A stretch of DNA of 15,545 bases, taken from CAIQPS01 sp963843455. Lineage in GTDB: Bacteria; Actinomycetota; Thermoleophilia; RBG-16-64-13. The notes below the pieces were generated by a model. The model did no database searches, was not told where the DNA came from, and saw nothing but the letters and a program-made list of their open reading frames with translations. Of the stretch, positions 1-7,427 are shown one piece after another (the stretch's first letter is position 1; each line of letters starts with the position of its first letter). A program made the translations under genes and the position numbers. Where the stretch lies: contig CAWJKE010000003.1 of NCBI GenBank assembly GCA_963843455.1, positions 1-15,545 on the forward strand, given 5' to 3'.

Positions 1-1
1 T

Positions 2-1945
2 CCGGCAGGACTGACCGCGGCATGGCATCTGGCTCGCAAAGGGTACGAGGTCAAGATCTTTGAGGCAGCCCCTTTGCCGGGAGGGATGTTGCGGTTGGCT
101 CTTCCCCCGTACCGGCTTCCCGGTGAGATCGTCGACGAAGACGTGGCCAACGTCACCGATATCGGCGTCACCATCGCCACCGACGCCCGGGTCGAGGACC
201 TGGAAGCCCTGAAACAGGAGGGTTATGACGCCATCCTGGTGGCGATCGGGACCCATCTTGGCACGAAGTTGCGAGTTCCCGGAGAGGATCTCCGGGGCGT
301 CACGCGGGCGACCGAGTTCCTAAGAGCGGCCAAGCTCGGCGAGCCGCTCGAGGTGGAGGGCAAGCGAGTGGTGGTCATCGGCGGCGGTAACGTCGCCATC
401 GACGCGGCCCGCACCGCGCTCCGCTTCAAGGCTGCGTCGGTGCAGGTGCTCAGTCTGGAATCGCTACAGCAGATGCCGGCCCACGGCTCGGAGGTAGATG
501 AAGCCAAGTCCGAAGGGGTCACGTTCCGCCACGAGTGCGGCGTTCGCAACTTCGAGGGCGAAGGGGACGTCCAGAAGATCGTGCCTATGCGCTGCGTGTC
601 TTTGTTCGACGAGCAGGGCCGGTTCAGTCCCAAATACTCCGACAAACGCCTCGGGCCTATCGAGTGCGACCTGGTCATCGTCGCGGCCGGCATGAGGCCC
701 GACTCGGGCGAGTTCGGGCTATCGATCAACCCCTCCGGCACCATAAGGGTCGACAACGAGACTCTGCAGACCGAGGTTCCCTACGTCTTCGCGGCGGGAG
801 ACGTCGTGACCGGCCCCACCATGATCACTTCCGCGGCCGGGCTTGGCCGCCGAGCCGCGTTCTTCATGGACCGTTGGATCCAGGGGGGATCCATGGATCC
901 GGCCGAGCTCGACACCCCGCTTCCCATGGTCGATAAGGTCGACGTGCTGGGCCGGCAGGAGTCGTACCGGCAGGTCACGCCGAAGAGCGCGAGAGAGATA
1001 GTGGTTTTGACGCCGGGCGAGTTCTATCCCGACGAGGGGACCCTTACCGCAGAGGAAGCGGTATTGTGCTCCGGCCGCTGCCTCGACTGCGGCATCTGCT
1101 CCGAGTGCGGCGAATGCGTCTCCATCTGTCCGGCCGACTGTATCGACCTGAACATGAAGGGGCAGGAGATCGAGGCCGAGGTCGGCGCCGTCGTCCTCGC
1201 TACCGGTTACACCCTCTTTCCCGCCGACCTCAAGCCGCAATACGGCTTCGGCAGGTTCAAGAACGTCATCACCGGCATGCAGATGGACCGTCTACTTGCT
1301 CCCACCCGCCCCTACAACGGGGTCGTCCGCCCGGGAGACGGTAAGGTCCCGGACAACATAGCCTTCATCCTCTGCACTGGATCCCGCGACGAGACCATCG
1401 GCAACCCGATGTGCTCGCGCATCTGCTGCATGTACTCCGTGAAGCACAACCAGTTGATCATGGGCGCCCTGCCGCTGGCCGACGTCACCGTCTACTACAT
1501 GGACGTCCGCACGCCGAGCAAGGGCTACAACGAGTTCTACGAGCAGGCCAAGGGTATGGGGGCCAACTTCGTGAAGGGCCGCGTGGCCAGCATCACCGAG
1601 AAAGAGAATGGAAACCTCGTCCTCAAGTACGAGGACATCGAGGCAGGCACCCTGGCGGAGACGGAGCACGACATGGTGGTCCTTGCGGTCGGCGTGCGCC
1701 CGAACGACGAAGCCGCCCGTCTGTTCGCCGACGGCGAACTGAAGCTGGACGAGTTCGGTTGGGTGGGCGAATCGAATGAAGATATGAACCCAGGCGCCAC
1801 CAATATTCCCGGCGTGTTCGTGGCTGGGGCAGCGTCGGGGGTCAAGGACATCCCCGACTCCATCCTGCACTCGGGCGGAGCGGCCGCTCAGGCGGCGGCA
1901 CACCTCGAAAGCGGGGCGCGTCGGGTCGCGGAGGTGAGCAGATGA
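2..1945 (+). CDS. GltD-HdrA chimeric FAD/NAD(P)-binding iron-sulfur oxidoreductase (5' truncated)
   Basis: The reading frame is open from base 2, so the first ATG at 74 is internal and the true start lies left of the window. The opening residues PAGLTAAWHLARKGYEV are the tail of an FAD-binding Rossmann motif. A GltD/NfnB-like NAD(P)H-binding fold follows, with VVVIGGGNVAIDAARTAL at about 367-420 and a second flavoprotein signature, YVFAAGDVVTGP, at about 784-820. A cysteine-dense iron-sulfur segment (CSGRCLDCGICSECGEC then CPADC, about 1069-1140) leads into an HdrA-like half with ATGY, CTGSRD, CSRICCMYSVK and VGVRPN. The protein probably passes electrons between NAD(P)H, FAD and Fe-S clusters in the cytoplasm. 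Its stop overlaps the next ATG (ATGA at 1942), showing translational coupling. Family membership is clear; the electron partner is not. Confidence 0.85.
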   Translation, partial: PAGLTAAWHLARKGYEVKIFEAAPLPGGMLRLALPPYRLPGEIVDEDVANVTDIGVTIATDARVEDLEALKQEGYDAILVAIGTHLGTKLRVPGEDLRGVTRATEFLRAAKLGEPLEVEGKRVVVIGGGNVAIDAARTALRFKAASVQVLSLESLQQMPAHGSEVDEAKSEGVTFRHECGVRNFEGEGDVQKIVPMRCVSLFDEQGRFSPKYSDKRLGPIECDLVIVAAGMRPDSGEFGLSINPSGTIRVDNETLQTEVPYVFAAGDVVTGPTMITSAAGLGRRAAFFMDRWIQGGSMDPAELDTPLPMVDKVDVLGRQESYRQVTPKSAREIVVLTPGEFYPDEGTLTAEEAVLCSGRCLDCGICSECGECVSICPADCIDLNMKGQEIEAEVGAVVLATGYTLFPADLKPQYGFGRFKNVITGMQMDRLLAPTRPYNGVVRPGDGKVPDNIAFILCTGSRDETIGNPMCSRICCMYSVKHNQLIMGALPLADVTVYYMDVRTPSKGYNEFYEQAKGMGANFVKGRVASITEKENGNLVLKYEDIEAGTLAETEHDMVVLAVGVRPNDEAARLFADGELKLDEFGWVGESNEDMNPGATNIPGVFVAGAASGVKDIPDSILHSGGAAAQAAAHLESGARRVAEVSR

Positions 1946-3699
1946 GCCAACGAAGGATAGGCGTCTACGTCTGCCAGTGCGGGGGCAACATCTCCGACTA
2001 CGTCGAGGTCGACAAGGTGGTCGCCGAGTTGCAGGCCGATCCAGACGTCGTGGTCGCCAAGACCGCCATGTTCACCTGCTCCGACGCCACCCAGCAGGAG
2101 ATCATCGAGGACATCAAGGAGCAGCACCTCGACGGCATCGTCGTCGCTTCCTGCTCCCCGAAGCTGCATACCTTCACCTTTAGGGGAGTGGCGAAGCGCG
2201 CGGGGCTGAGCCCCTACCAGTACACCCAGGTCAATGTCAGAGAGCAGTGCTCTTGGACCCACACCGACGACCACGCGGGCGCGACGGCCAAGGCGACCAG
2301 ACTGGTCAAGGCGGGCGTCGGCCGGACCCGGCTGACGGTCCCCCTGGAGCCCATTGTGGTCGAGACGGTACCCAAGGCTGTCGTCATCGGCGGCGGTATC
2401 GCCGGCCTCCGCGCGGCCCTGGGACTGGCCGAGATAGGCATAGCGGCATTCCTGGTGGAGAGAGAGGCTCGGCTCGGCGGCTGGGCCGCCGGCTTCGGTG
2501 ACATGTACCCCTACGGCAAGAACGGCCGCGAACTCGTGGCCGGGCTGATCGAGAAGGTCCGCCGTCACCCGGACATCACCGTCTTTACGAACGCCGAGGT
2601 CACCGCGAAGTCGGGCAGCTTCGGCAACTACCAGGTGGACATCAGGGTGGACCGGGAGACCGGGGAGACGGTCACGGTGAACGCGGGCTCGATAGTTGTC
2701 GCCACCGGGTTCGGTGCATATCCGGTCGGCGAGGACGAACTCGGCTACGGACTCGATGGCGTGATCACCTTGCCGGACTTCAAACAGCTCGTCGAGTCGA
2801 ACGACGGTAGCCTCGAGTACCAGGGCAAGCCGGTCAAGAACATCGTCTACATCTACTGCGTGGGCAGCCGGCAGGACCGGGACGTGGTCGACGGTGCTCA
2901 CGAATACTGCTCTCGGTACTGCTGCACCGCGGCGGTCCATGCTTCTCTCGAGGTGGCGGACAAGCCCGGGCACGTCCACCAGTACCATCTCCATCGCGAC
3001 ATCCGCACCTATGGCAAGTACGAGAAGTTGTACGATGAGTCGCTTAACGAAGGCTCCGTCTATCTCAAGGTCCCCGACGACGAGCCGCCGGCAGTGGCGA
3101 GAGATCCGGAGACCGGACGGCTACTGGTCACCACGCGCGACCTTCTGTCGGAGGGCGAGGAGATCGAGATCCTCGCCGACCTGGTAGTGCTGGTCACCGG
3201 CATGGTGCCGCGCGAGAACGAGGACCTGACAAAGACCCTTAAGCTGCCCGTGGGTAAGAGTGGCTTCTTCAACGAGATCCACCCGAAGCTCCGTCCCGTC
3301 GAGACGGTGGTCGACGGCGTCTACATCTGCGGCACCTGCCAGCAGCCGATGAACTCCGCGGAGGCGGTCGCCTCCGGGCTGGCCGCGGTGACGCAGAGCG
3401 CCTCCATCCTCAAGCGGGGCTTCGCGGAACTGGATCCGCTCGTCGCCGTGGTCGACATTGACGCCTGCACTTGGTGCGGCGCCTGCGCGGAGGCCTGCCC
3501 GTACGGGGCGCCTCAGGAAGCGGAGGTCGACGGCAAAGCGGTGGCGGTCATCGACAAGACGGCCTGCAAGGGTTGCGGCGGCTGCGTGCCAGCCTGCCCG
3601 GTCAAGGCCATCGACCTAGAGGGCTACACCGACGCGCAGATCCGGGCCATGATCGACGGGATGCTTTCGCTCCCGATGACCGCGGAGGTGCCGGCATGA
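1942..3699 (+). CDS. HdrA-like (QmoA/QmoB-type) FAD iron-sulfur protein
   Basis: This 585-residue protein is recognisable as an HdrA-family subunit. The N-terminal domain carries the family cysteines: C11/C13 in CQCGGN, C46, C71 in ASCSP and C103 in REQC. FAD binds through VVIGGGIAGL (about residues 147-156). CVGSR (306-310) and CSRYCC (323-328) are further HdrA hallmarks. The C-terminus has two [4Fe-4S] motifs, C509/C512/C515/C519 and C542/C545/C548/C552. The inserted ferredoxin module found in longer methanogen HdrA proteins is not visible. It starts in an ATGA overlap with the upstream gene and ends in an ATGA overlap with the next. The likely role is the flavin hub of a membrane-linked Hdr/Qmo-like complex. 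Whether it bifurcates electrons cannot be told from sequence. Confidence 0.9.
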   Translation: MSQRRIGVYVCQCGGNISDYVEVDKVVAELQADPDVVVAKTAMFTCSDATQQEIIEDIKEQHLDGIVVASCSPKLHTFTFRGVAKRAGLSPYQYTQVNVREQCSWTHTDDHAGATAKATRLVKAGVGRTRLTVPLEPIVVETVPKAVVIGGGIAGLRAALGLAEIGIAAFLVEREARLGGWAAGFGDMYPYGKNGRELVAGLIEKVRRHPDITVFTNAEVTAKSGSFGNYQVDIRVDRETGETVTVNAGSIVVATGFGAYPVGEDELGYGLDGVITLPDFKQLVESNDGSLEYQGKPVKNIVYIYCVGSRQDRDVVDGAHEYCSRYCCTAAVHASLEVADKPGHVHQYHLHRDIRTYGKYEKLYDESLNEGSVYLKVPDDEPPAVARDPETGRLLVTTRDLLSEGEEIEILADLVVLVTGMVPRENEDLTKTLKLPVGKSGFFNEIHPKLRPVETVVDGVYICGTCQQPMNSAEAVASGLAAVTQSASILKRGFAELDPLVAVVDIDACTWCGACAEACPYGAPQEAEVDGKAVAVIDKTACKGCGGCVPACPVKAIDLEGYTDAQIRAMIDGMLSLPMTAEVPA

Positions 3700-3974
3700 A
3701 CACTACCGGGCCGGGCGCCGCCGGAACGGGCGCGCCCAACCGCGAGATACGCGAGATCGTCCGCGAGGAGCACCTCATGAGGGGCCGCATCCAGAAGCTC
3801 CTCGAAAGCGGCGCCCTCACCATCCCCGAGATCGCCGAAGGCCTCGGCTCTCCGACGTCCGAGGTGACCTTCTGGGTCATGGGGATGCGCAAGTATGGAT
3901 ATGTGCGGGAGGAAAAAGAGGTGACGGACGAGGGCTACTACCGTTACCAGGCGATCGAGAGAGAGATCGGATGA
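3696..3974 (+). CDS. Small winged-helix domain protein
   Basis: This is a 92-residue protein with a low-complexity N-terminus (Gly/Ala/Pro, residues 1-14). A helical segment rich in Glu and Arg follows, then a helix-turn-helix-like stretch (ALTIPEIAEGLGSPTSEV, about 55-70 nt-triplets in) and a likely wing (GYVREEKEVTDEGYYRY). It resembles MarR/ArsR-type winged helices but lacks any obvious metal or ligand site. It is coupled on both sides by ATGA overlaps (3696 and 3971), inside an enzyme operon, so it is made with the redox subunits. It could be an autoregulator of the operon, or a small assembly or interaction subunit that uses the winged-helix fold for protein binding. The fold assignment is moderately sure; the function is unknown. 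Confidence 0.75.
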   Translation: MNTTGPGAAGTGAPNREIREIVREEHLMRGRIQKLLESGALTIPEIAEGLGSPTSEVTFWVMGMRKYGYVREEKEVTDEGYYRYQAIEREIG

Positions 3975-5137
3975 GCACGAGAGTGAATCCTGACCTCGTC
4001 GACGAGCTTGCCGCTTACGGGGCCGACGACGTGCAGAAGTGCTTCAACTGCGGCAACTGCACTGCCACCTGTTCGCTCGCCGAGGAGCACGAGAACTTCC
4101 CCCGACGTTCGATGCGCGCCCTCCAACTAGGCAGGGAAGACAAGCTGAAGGCCAGTCTAGAGCCTTGGCTCTGCTACTACTGTGGTGAGTGCTCCACCAT
4201 GTGCCCCCGCGACGCCTCTCCAGGCGAGACCATGATGAGCCTGCGGCGCTGGTTGACCTCGCGCTACGACTTCACCGGCATCAGCCGGGTCTTTTACCGG
4301 CGCCCCCGAGTGGAGGTCATCTCGGTGATCATCGTCGCCCTGCTGACCGCTATCGGGTTCACTCTGTTCGGCTTTCTGAACGGCGACATCCACCAGTACA
4401 ACGGTCCTGACTCCTTCCTGCCGGCCTCCGTGGTCCACATCTTCGACTGGGTGCTCGCCGGGATACTCCTGGCCTTCCTCATCCCCAACATGATCCGCAT
4501 GTGGTGGTTCACGATCGGCCGGGAGACAAGCGGCCGTTCTCGCACCATGCGCTTGTCGGCCGGGTCATATCTGAAGTCCGTGTACCTGTTCCCGCTGCAC
4601 TTCATCAGTCAGAAGCGCTATGCGCAATGCGAACGCAAGCGGCCCTGGGCAGTGCACCTCGCTCTGATGCTGAGCTACGTGACCATGCTCGTACTGATCA
4701 TGTTCTTCCTCGAGTACATGTGGTCTGGGCCGACGATCGATTGGCGCGTCCATGTGTTCGGCTATCTGGCCAGCGCCGGCCTGATCTTCGCCACCCTGTG
4801 GGCGATCATGGGCAGGCTGAAGAAGATGGAGGCTCAGCACCAGCATTCCCACGAGAGCGACTGGATCTTCCTGATCCTGCTGCTCGTGGTGGCCCTGACC
4901 GGGGTGCTGCAGCACGTCCTGCACCGCGGCGGCGCCGACGTGGCCGCCAATGTGGCCTACGTAGTGCACCTCATGGCAGTGGTACCGATGCTCGGGCTGG
5001 AGGTGCCCTTCAGCAAGTGGTCGCACATGGCCTACCGGCCCCTGGCGATGTACTTCGCGACATTGCGCAAGCAGATGGTGCCGGCGCCGGCGCCTGAGGA
5101 AGCTCCCGGCGGCATGCAGACCGAGCCCGTGGCCTGA
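3971..5137 (+). CDS. QmoC-like fusion: HdrC ferredoxin plus membrane cytochrome b-type subunit
   Basis: The 388-residue product has two domains. Residues 1-95 form an HdrC-type ferredoxin with C24/C27/C30/C34 and C68/C71/C74/C78. Residues 113-350 contain about six hydrophobic helices (near 114-138, 155-176, 226-250, 262-282, 297-317 and 325-345) with many histidines in or beside them (H156, H210, H229, H261, H315, H333) that could ligate heme b. This layout matches QmoC or an HdrC-HdrE fusion and places the complex at the cytoplasmic membrane, exchanging electrons with (mena)quinone. A His-rich loop (HQHSHES, residues 290-296) lies between helices. Start is ATGA-coupled to the winged-helix gene. 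No HdrB subunit is encoded nearby, which is typical of Qmo-like complexes. Confidence 0.85.
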   Translation: MSTRVNPDLVDELAAYGADDVQKCFNCGNCTATCSLAEEHENFPRRSMRALQLGREDKLKASLEPWLCYYCGECSTMCPRDASPGETMMSLRRWLTSRYDFTGISRVFYRRPRVEVISVIIVALLTAIGFTLFGFLNGDIHQYNGPDSFLPASVVHIFDWVLAGILLAFLIPNMIRMWWFTIGRETSGRSRTMRLSAGSYLKSVYLFPLHFISQKRYAQCERKRPWAVHLALMLSYVTMLVLIMFFLEYMWSGPTIDWRVHVFGYLASAGLIFATLWAIMGRLKKMEAQHQHSHESDWIFLILLLVVALTGVLQHVLHRGGADVAANVAYVVHLMAVVPMLGLEVPFSKWSHMAYRPLAMYFATLRKQMVPAPAPEEAPGGMQTEPVA

Positions 5138-5162
5138 ACTAGCACTACCCCGCAAGATCGAG

Positions 5163-5170
5163 CAAGGAGA
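5163..5170 (+). promoter_or_regulatory. Ribosome binding site of the DsrE-like gene
   Basis: AAGGAGAT lies just upstream of ATG 5175. It fixes the start of the DsrE-like protein and shows independent initiation after the 37-bp gap, unlike the coupled genes before it. Confidence 0.6.
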
Positions 5171-5174
5171 TCTC

Positions 5175-5654
5175 ATGGCAGACACAACAAAGAAGACCAT
5201 CATCCTTTTCAGCGGTGACTTCGATAAAGTCATGGCCGCCCTCATCATCGCCAACGGCGCAGCCGCCATGGGAGACGACGTCACCATCTTCTGCACCTTC
5301 TGGGGCTTGAACGCCCTCCGGAAGCCAGAAAAGATCAAGTCCGAGAAGAAGTTCCTGCAGGGCATGTTCGGCCGGATGATGCCGCGGGGCATCAACAAGT
5401 TGGGCATGTCGAAGATGAACTTCGCCGGCATGGGCGTGCCGATGATGAACAAGGTCATGAAGGCGGAGGGCGCCATGAGCCTGCAGCAGTTGCTCGACGC
5501 CGCTGTGGAGCAAGGCGTGAAACTGGTGGCCTGCACGATGACCATGGACCTTCTGGGCTTCAGGAAGGAAGAGCTTCTGGACGGGGTCGAATACGCCGGC
5601 GTCACCGCCTACCTCGCCGAAGCAGACGAGGCGAACGTCAATTTGTTCATCTAG
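5175..5654 (+). CDS. DsrE/DsrF/DrsH-like family protein (DsrE2 type)
   Basis: This 159-residue protein opens with TIILFSGDFDKVMAALIIAN, the beta strand and helix of the DsrE fold. Cysteines lie at C40 (TIFCTFWGL) and C120 (ACTMTMDLLGF), positions typical of DsrE2-like persulfide carriers. A Met-rich middle segment (about 63-100) is also usual in this subgroup and may contact the membrane. Family members move sulfane sulfur between enzymes in sulfur oxidation, sulfite reduction or tRNA thiolation. Being 37 bp downstream of the Qmo/Hdr-like genes on the same strand suggests it serves that complex, perhaps presenting a persulfide or disulfide substrate. That link is inferred. The nearest alternative is a general peroxiredoxin-annotated DsrE protein without sulfur transfer activity. 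Confidence 0.85.
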   Translation: MADTTKKTIILFSGDFDKVMAALIIANGAAAMGDDVTIFCTFWGLNALRKPEKIKSEKKFLQGMFGRMMPRGINKLGMSKMNFAGMGVPMMNKVMKAEGAMSLQQLLDAAVEQGVKLVACTMTMDLLGFRKEELLDGVEYAGVTAYLAEADEANVNLFI

Positions 5655-5843
5655 CAGCGCCTATGAGGCAATCGGTTGTTGCGGGGAGCCTCGCTGCTCG
5701 GCTGGCGCGGAACGGGCTCCGTTACCGCTGCCTTCGTCTGGCCAACAGGCCGGGGAGACCTCAGGCCTTCAGTTTCGAGGTCACTCGTCGGTGTGTCTGC
5801 CGGTGTGTCATGTGCAACTAAAGGCTTCGGGGCGAGGCGACGC

Positions 5844-5868
5844 TAAGAGCATTCTCATCTAGCTCTTA
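5844..5868 (+). repeat. Inverted repeat TAAGAGC / GCTCTTA (candidate operator)
   Basis: Perfect 7-bp arms at 5844-5850 and 5862-5868 are separated by 11 bp. The sequence GCTAAGAG at 5842-5849 recurs at 6939-6946 in the other non-coding gap of this operon, which hints at a shared regulator. Function is inferred. Confidence 0.4.
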
Positions 5869-5882
5869 ACTTCATCTAACTC
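5855..5882 (+). repeat. Imperfect direct repeat TCATCTARCTC x2
   Basis: The copies at 5855-5865 and 5872-5882 differ at one position and start 17 bp apart. OmpR-family regulators commonly bind direct repeats, and one is encoded at 7428 in the same gene group, so this is a candidate binding site. Confidence 0.4.
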
Positions 5883-5993
5883 CCACTTCTTACACTGGCA
5901 ACATACCCCGCTAGGTATCAACTGCCGGTCCCGATGCTGATCGGGCCGAGCGTCGCGGGGGGCGATGTGACCTCGACATTATGGGAGAGACCG

Positions 5994-6629
5994 ATGAGAG
6001 AAGTCCTGGTCGAAAGGCGCGGGCTGCCGAGCCGGCGGACCATCGTACATTGGGTGACCGTGATCTTGCTGGGCGTGTCCGGTCTGCTCACCACCCTTAC
6101 CGGCATCTATTTTCTGTTCCTGCCGTCGGGCGGTTACCAGGGAGGAAGGAACCCACACTACGGACAGACCTTCCTGTTCGATCGCCACATCTGGAGCGAC
6201 ATCCACACCTGGGCGGGGATCGTAATGATCGCCGTGTCGCTGTTCCACGTCATCCTCCACTGGCAATGGGTGGCTGAGATGGGAAGGCGCTCCCTCGCTG
6301 TAGCACGAGGCCGGCGAAAGCCGTTCAACCGCAAGATCTGGGCCCGGGTAGGCATTGTGGCCGCGATAGGGATCGTGTTCCTCGGCGTGGCAGCCTCCGG
6401 GATCTACTTCTTCGTCCTGCCCGGCGGCCAAGGAAGCAGCAAGGCGGTCCAGTTCCTGTTCAGCCGCAGCACCTGGGACCTCGTGCATACGTGGACGGGG
6501 GTCCTCATGATCATTGCCGCCGTCGTGCATCTGGCGATGCGTTGGAAGTGGGTAGCTCGAGTGACGCCGAGCGCGACCCGAGCGTTGGTGACACGCCGTG
6601 ACCGCCAGGCCGAACGGAGCTACGTATGA
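5994..6629 (+). CDS. DUF4405-like duplicated four-helix membrane protein (cytochrome b-like)
   Basis: The 211-residue product has four predicted membrane helices (about 18-42, 68-90, 117-141, 163-185) arranged as two copies of one two-helix unit. Each copy ends with a similar motif: IHTWAGIVMI..FH..LHWQWV (residues 70-92) and VHTWTGVLMI..VHLAMRWKWV (164-187). Each first helix runs into a LPSGG/LPGGQG loop. Conserved membrane histidines (H71, H85, H89, H165, H179) suggest heme b ligation, as proposed for DUF4405 and related cytochrome b-like families; this is not proven. ATG 5994 is chosen over upstream in-frame ATGs (5934) because GGGAGA lies just before it. It probably shuttles electrons or senses redox at the membrane. 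The next gene starts within its stop codon. Confidence 0.75.
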   Translation: MREVLVERRGLPSRRTIVHWVTVILLGVSGLLTTLTGIYFLFLPSGGYQGGRNPHYGQTFLFDRHIWSDIHTWAGIVMIAVSLFHVILHWQWVAEMGRRSLAVARGRRKPFNRKIWARVGIVAAIGIVFLGVAASGIYFFVLPGGQGSSKAVQFLFSRSTWDLVHTWTGVLMIIAAVVHLAMRWKWVARVTPSATRALVTRRDRQAERSYV

Positions 6630-6901
6630 TCAGGCGCGTGGTGATGCTGGTGATCCTCGTCGCGATCTCCGGCCTGCTGGTGTTCGGCGCCGTCCACCGC
6701 ACCCAATCGGTCCTGGCCAATGAGGGACGAAGTTCGGGCACGGTCGAGATCCAAGCATCGGGCTCGGAGGTCGGCGTCGGTGGACATGGCAGTGGTGCCG
6801 GGCTCGGCAATGGAAGTGGGCGAGGGGCAGGCGGGAACGGACAGGGCCACGGTGGCGGTGACGGACAGGCCGCTGGTGGGAACGAGGCCGGCGGCTACTG
6901 A
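6626..6901 (+). CDS. Small membrane-anchored Gly-rich protein
   Basis: The gene is coupled to the DUF4405-like gene by an ATGA overlap at 6626. The 91-residue product has basic residues (MIRR), one hydrophobic helix (about 5-22) and then an extracytoplasmic tail of Gly, Ser, Ala, Asn and a few His (repeated GxGxG and GHG units, about 45-91). There is no cysteine or enzymatic motif. The helix could be an uncleaved anchor or a signal peptide; AVHRTQS is not a clear cleavage site. Translation coupling and the same topology as the next gene argue that it is real. The function is unknown; the polar low-complexity tail might reach into or through the cell wall. Confidence 0.65.
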   Translation: MIRRVVMLVILVAISGLLVFGAVHRTQSVLANEGRSSGTVEIQASGSEVGVGGHGSGAGLGNGSGRGAGGNGQGHGGGDGQAAGGNEAGGY

Positions 6902-6982
6902 GGTCGAGCGCGGATATACTAGCTTCATAGAGCGGTCAGCTAAGAGATCGTCCAGTCCGAAGAACGTTTGCGAGGCAGTTTG
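6902..6982 (+). promoter_or_regulatory. 81-bp gap with a -10-like TATACT and a repeated GCTAAGAG
   Basis: TATACT (6914-6919) is a good -10-like hexamer, but no clear -35 precedes it at the usual spacing. GCTAAGAG at 6939-6946 copies a motif in the regulatory gap at 5842-5849. AGCTTCAT (6921-6928) resembles CTTCAT near 5870-5875. A second, internal promoter for the following two-component genes is possible. Confidence 0.35.
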
Positions 6983-7423
6983 ATGGCGAATGTTGGCCGA
7001 TCGAGGCTCCCCTTTGTCGCGGCCGGCGTCCTGGCGCTCGTCGCGCTGGCCGCCTTCCTGATCCTCGGTCTGGCGGGTGGGTCCGTGGATCCATCCTCCT
7101 TGCCGGTGATCCAGATCGGCCAGAGCGAGGGTAGCCTACCGGGCCAGAACTCGACGCAGCCGGGGCAAGGACACCAAGGTCAAGGCTTCGGCGGCGCCAC
7201 TTCAACAACCGCCCCTGGATCCACGGGTACCCAGGGTCTACAGACGAACGGGGCCGGAGCGACAGGCTCGGCGGCCGGTACCACGACGACGGGAAGCACC
7301 GTCCGCGAGACTGTCAATGGTGGTGTGCGCACAGGTGGCACAGGCTCGGGTGGCGGCAGTGGGGGAACCGGCCCGGGCGGTAACGGCGGGGTCCTCTCGA
7401 CAGACGTTACCGGAGGCAGGTGA
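6983..7423 (+). CDS. Membrane-anchored Gly/Thr/Gln-rich low-complexity protein
   Basis: This is a 146-residue protein with an N-terminal hydrophobic helix (about 9-32, FVAAGVLALVALAAFLILGL) and then a long disordered tail rich in Gly, Thr, Ser and Gln (SLPGQNSTQPGQGHQGQGFG, TGSGGGSGGTGPGGNGG). No cysteine or known domain is present. ATG 6983 is preferred to the in-frame TTG at 6968 because GAGG sits just upstream at normal spacing. It ends 4 bp before the response regulator start, so it is in the same transcript as the two-component genes. It parallels the Gly-rich gene at 6626. It may be a wall-spanning or ligand-presenting protein that the sensor kinase monitors, but that is speculation. 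Confidence 0.6.
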   Translation: MANVGRSRLPFVAAGVLALVALAAFLILGLAGGSVDPSSLPVIQIGQSEGSLPGQNSTQPGQGHQGQGFGGATSTTAPGSTGTQGLQTNGAGATGSAAGTTTTGSTVRETVNGGVRTGGTGSGGGSGGTGPGGNGGVLSTDVTGGR

Positions 7424-7427
7424 TCGG

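Larger units (their letters stand above)
5655..5993 (+). promoter_or_regulatory. 339-bp non-coding regulatory gap with several short repeats
   Basis: No convincing gene is present. Visible elements are: a 6-bp inverted repeat GACCTC/GAGGTC (5757-5762, 5777-5782), possibly a weak terminator for the upstream operon; a 9-bp direct repeat CGGTGTGTC (5789-5797, 5801-5809); an inverted repeat TAAGAGC/GCTCTTA (5844-5850, 5862-5868); and an 11-bp imperfect direct repeat TCATCTAGCTC/TCATCTAACTC (5855-5865, 5872-5882). The part from about 5840 to 5900 is distinctly AT-richer than its surroundings, as expected for a promoter. A weak TTAACT...TACACT pair (5866-5871, 5891-5896, 19-bp spacer) could be -35/-10. 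Confidence 0.45.

Noticed and set aside
223..756. Long antisense reading frame over the GltD-HdrA gene
   Set aside because: It has no domain signature and is the usual shadow of a GC-rich coding strand; the plus-strand frame carries clear FAD and NAD(P) motifs.
1888..2994. 368-residue minus-strand open frame across the HdrA gene
   Set aside because: The composition (Val/Leu/Asp/His-rich, no motif) is typical of antisense shadows; the sense frame is a confident HdrA protein.
4565..5605. 346-residue minus-strand open frame spanning the QmoC-like and DsrE-like genes
   Set aside because: It crosses two well-supported sense genes and their gap and shows no recognisable fold.
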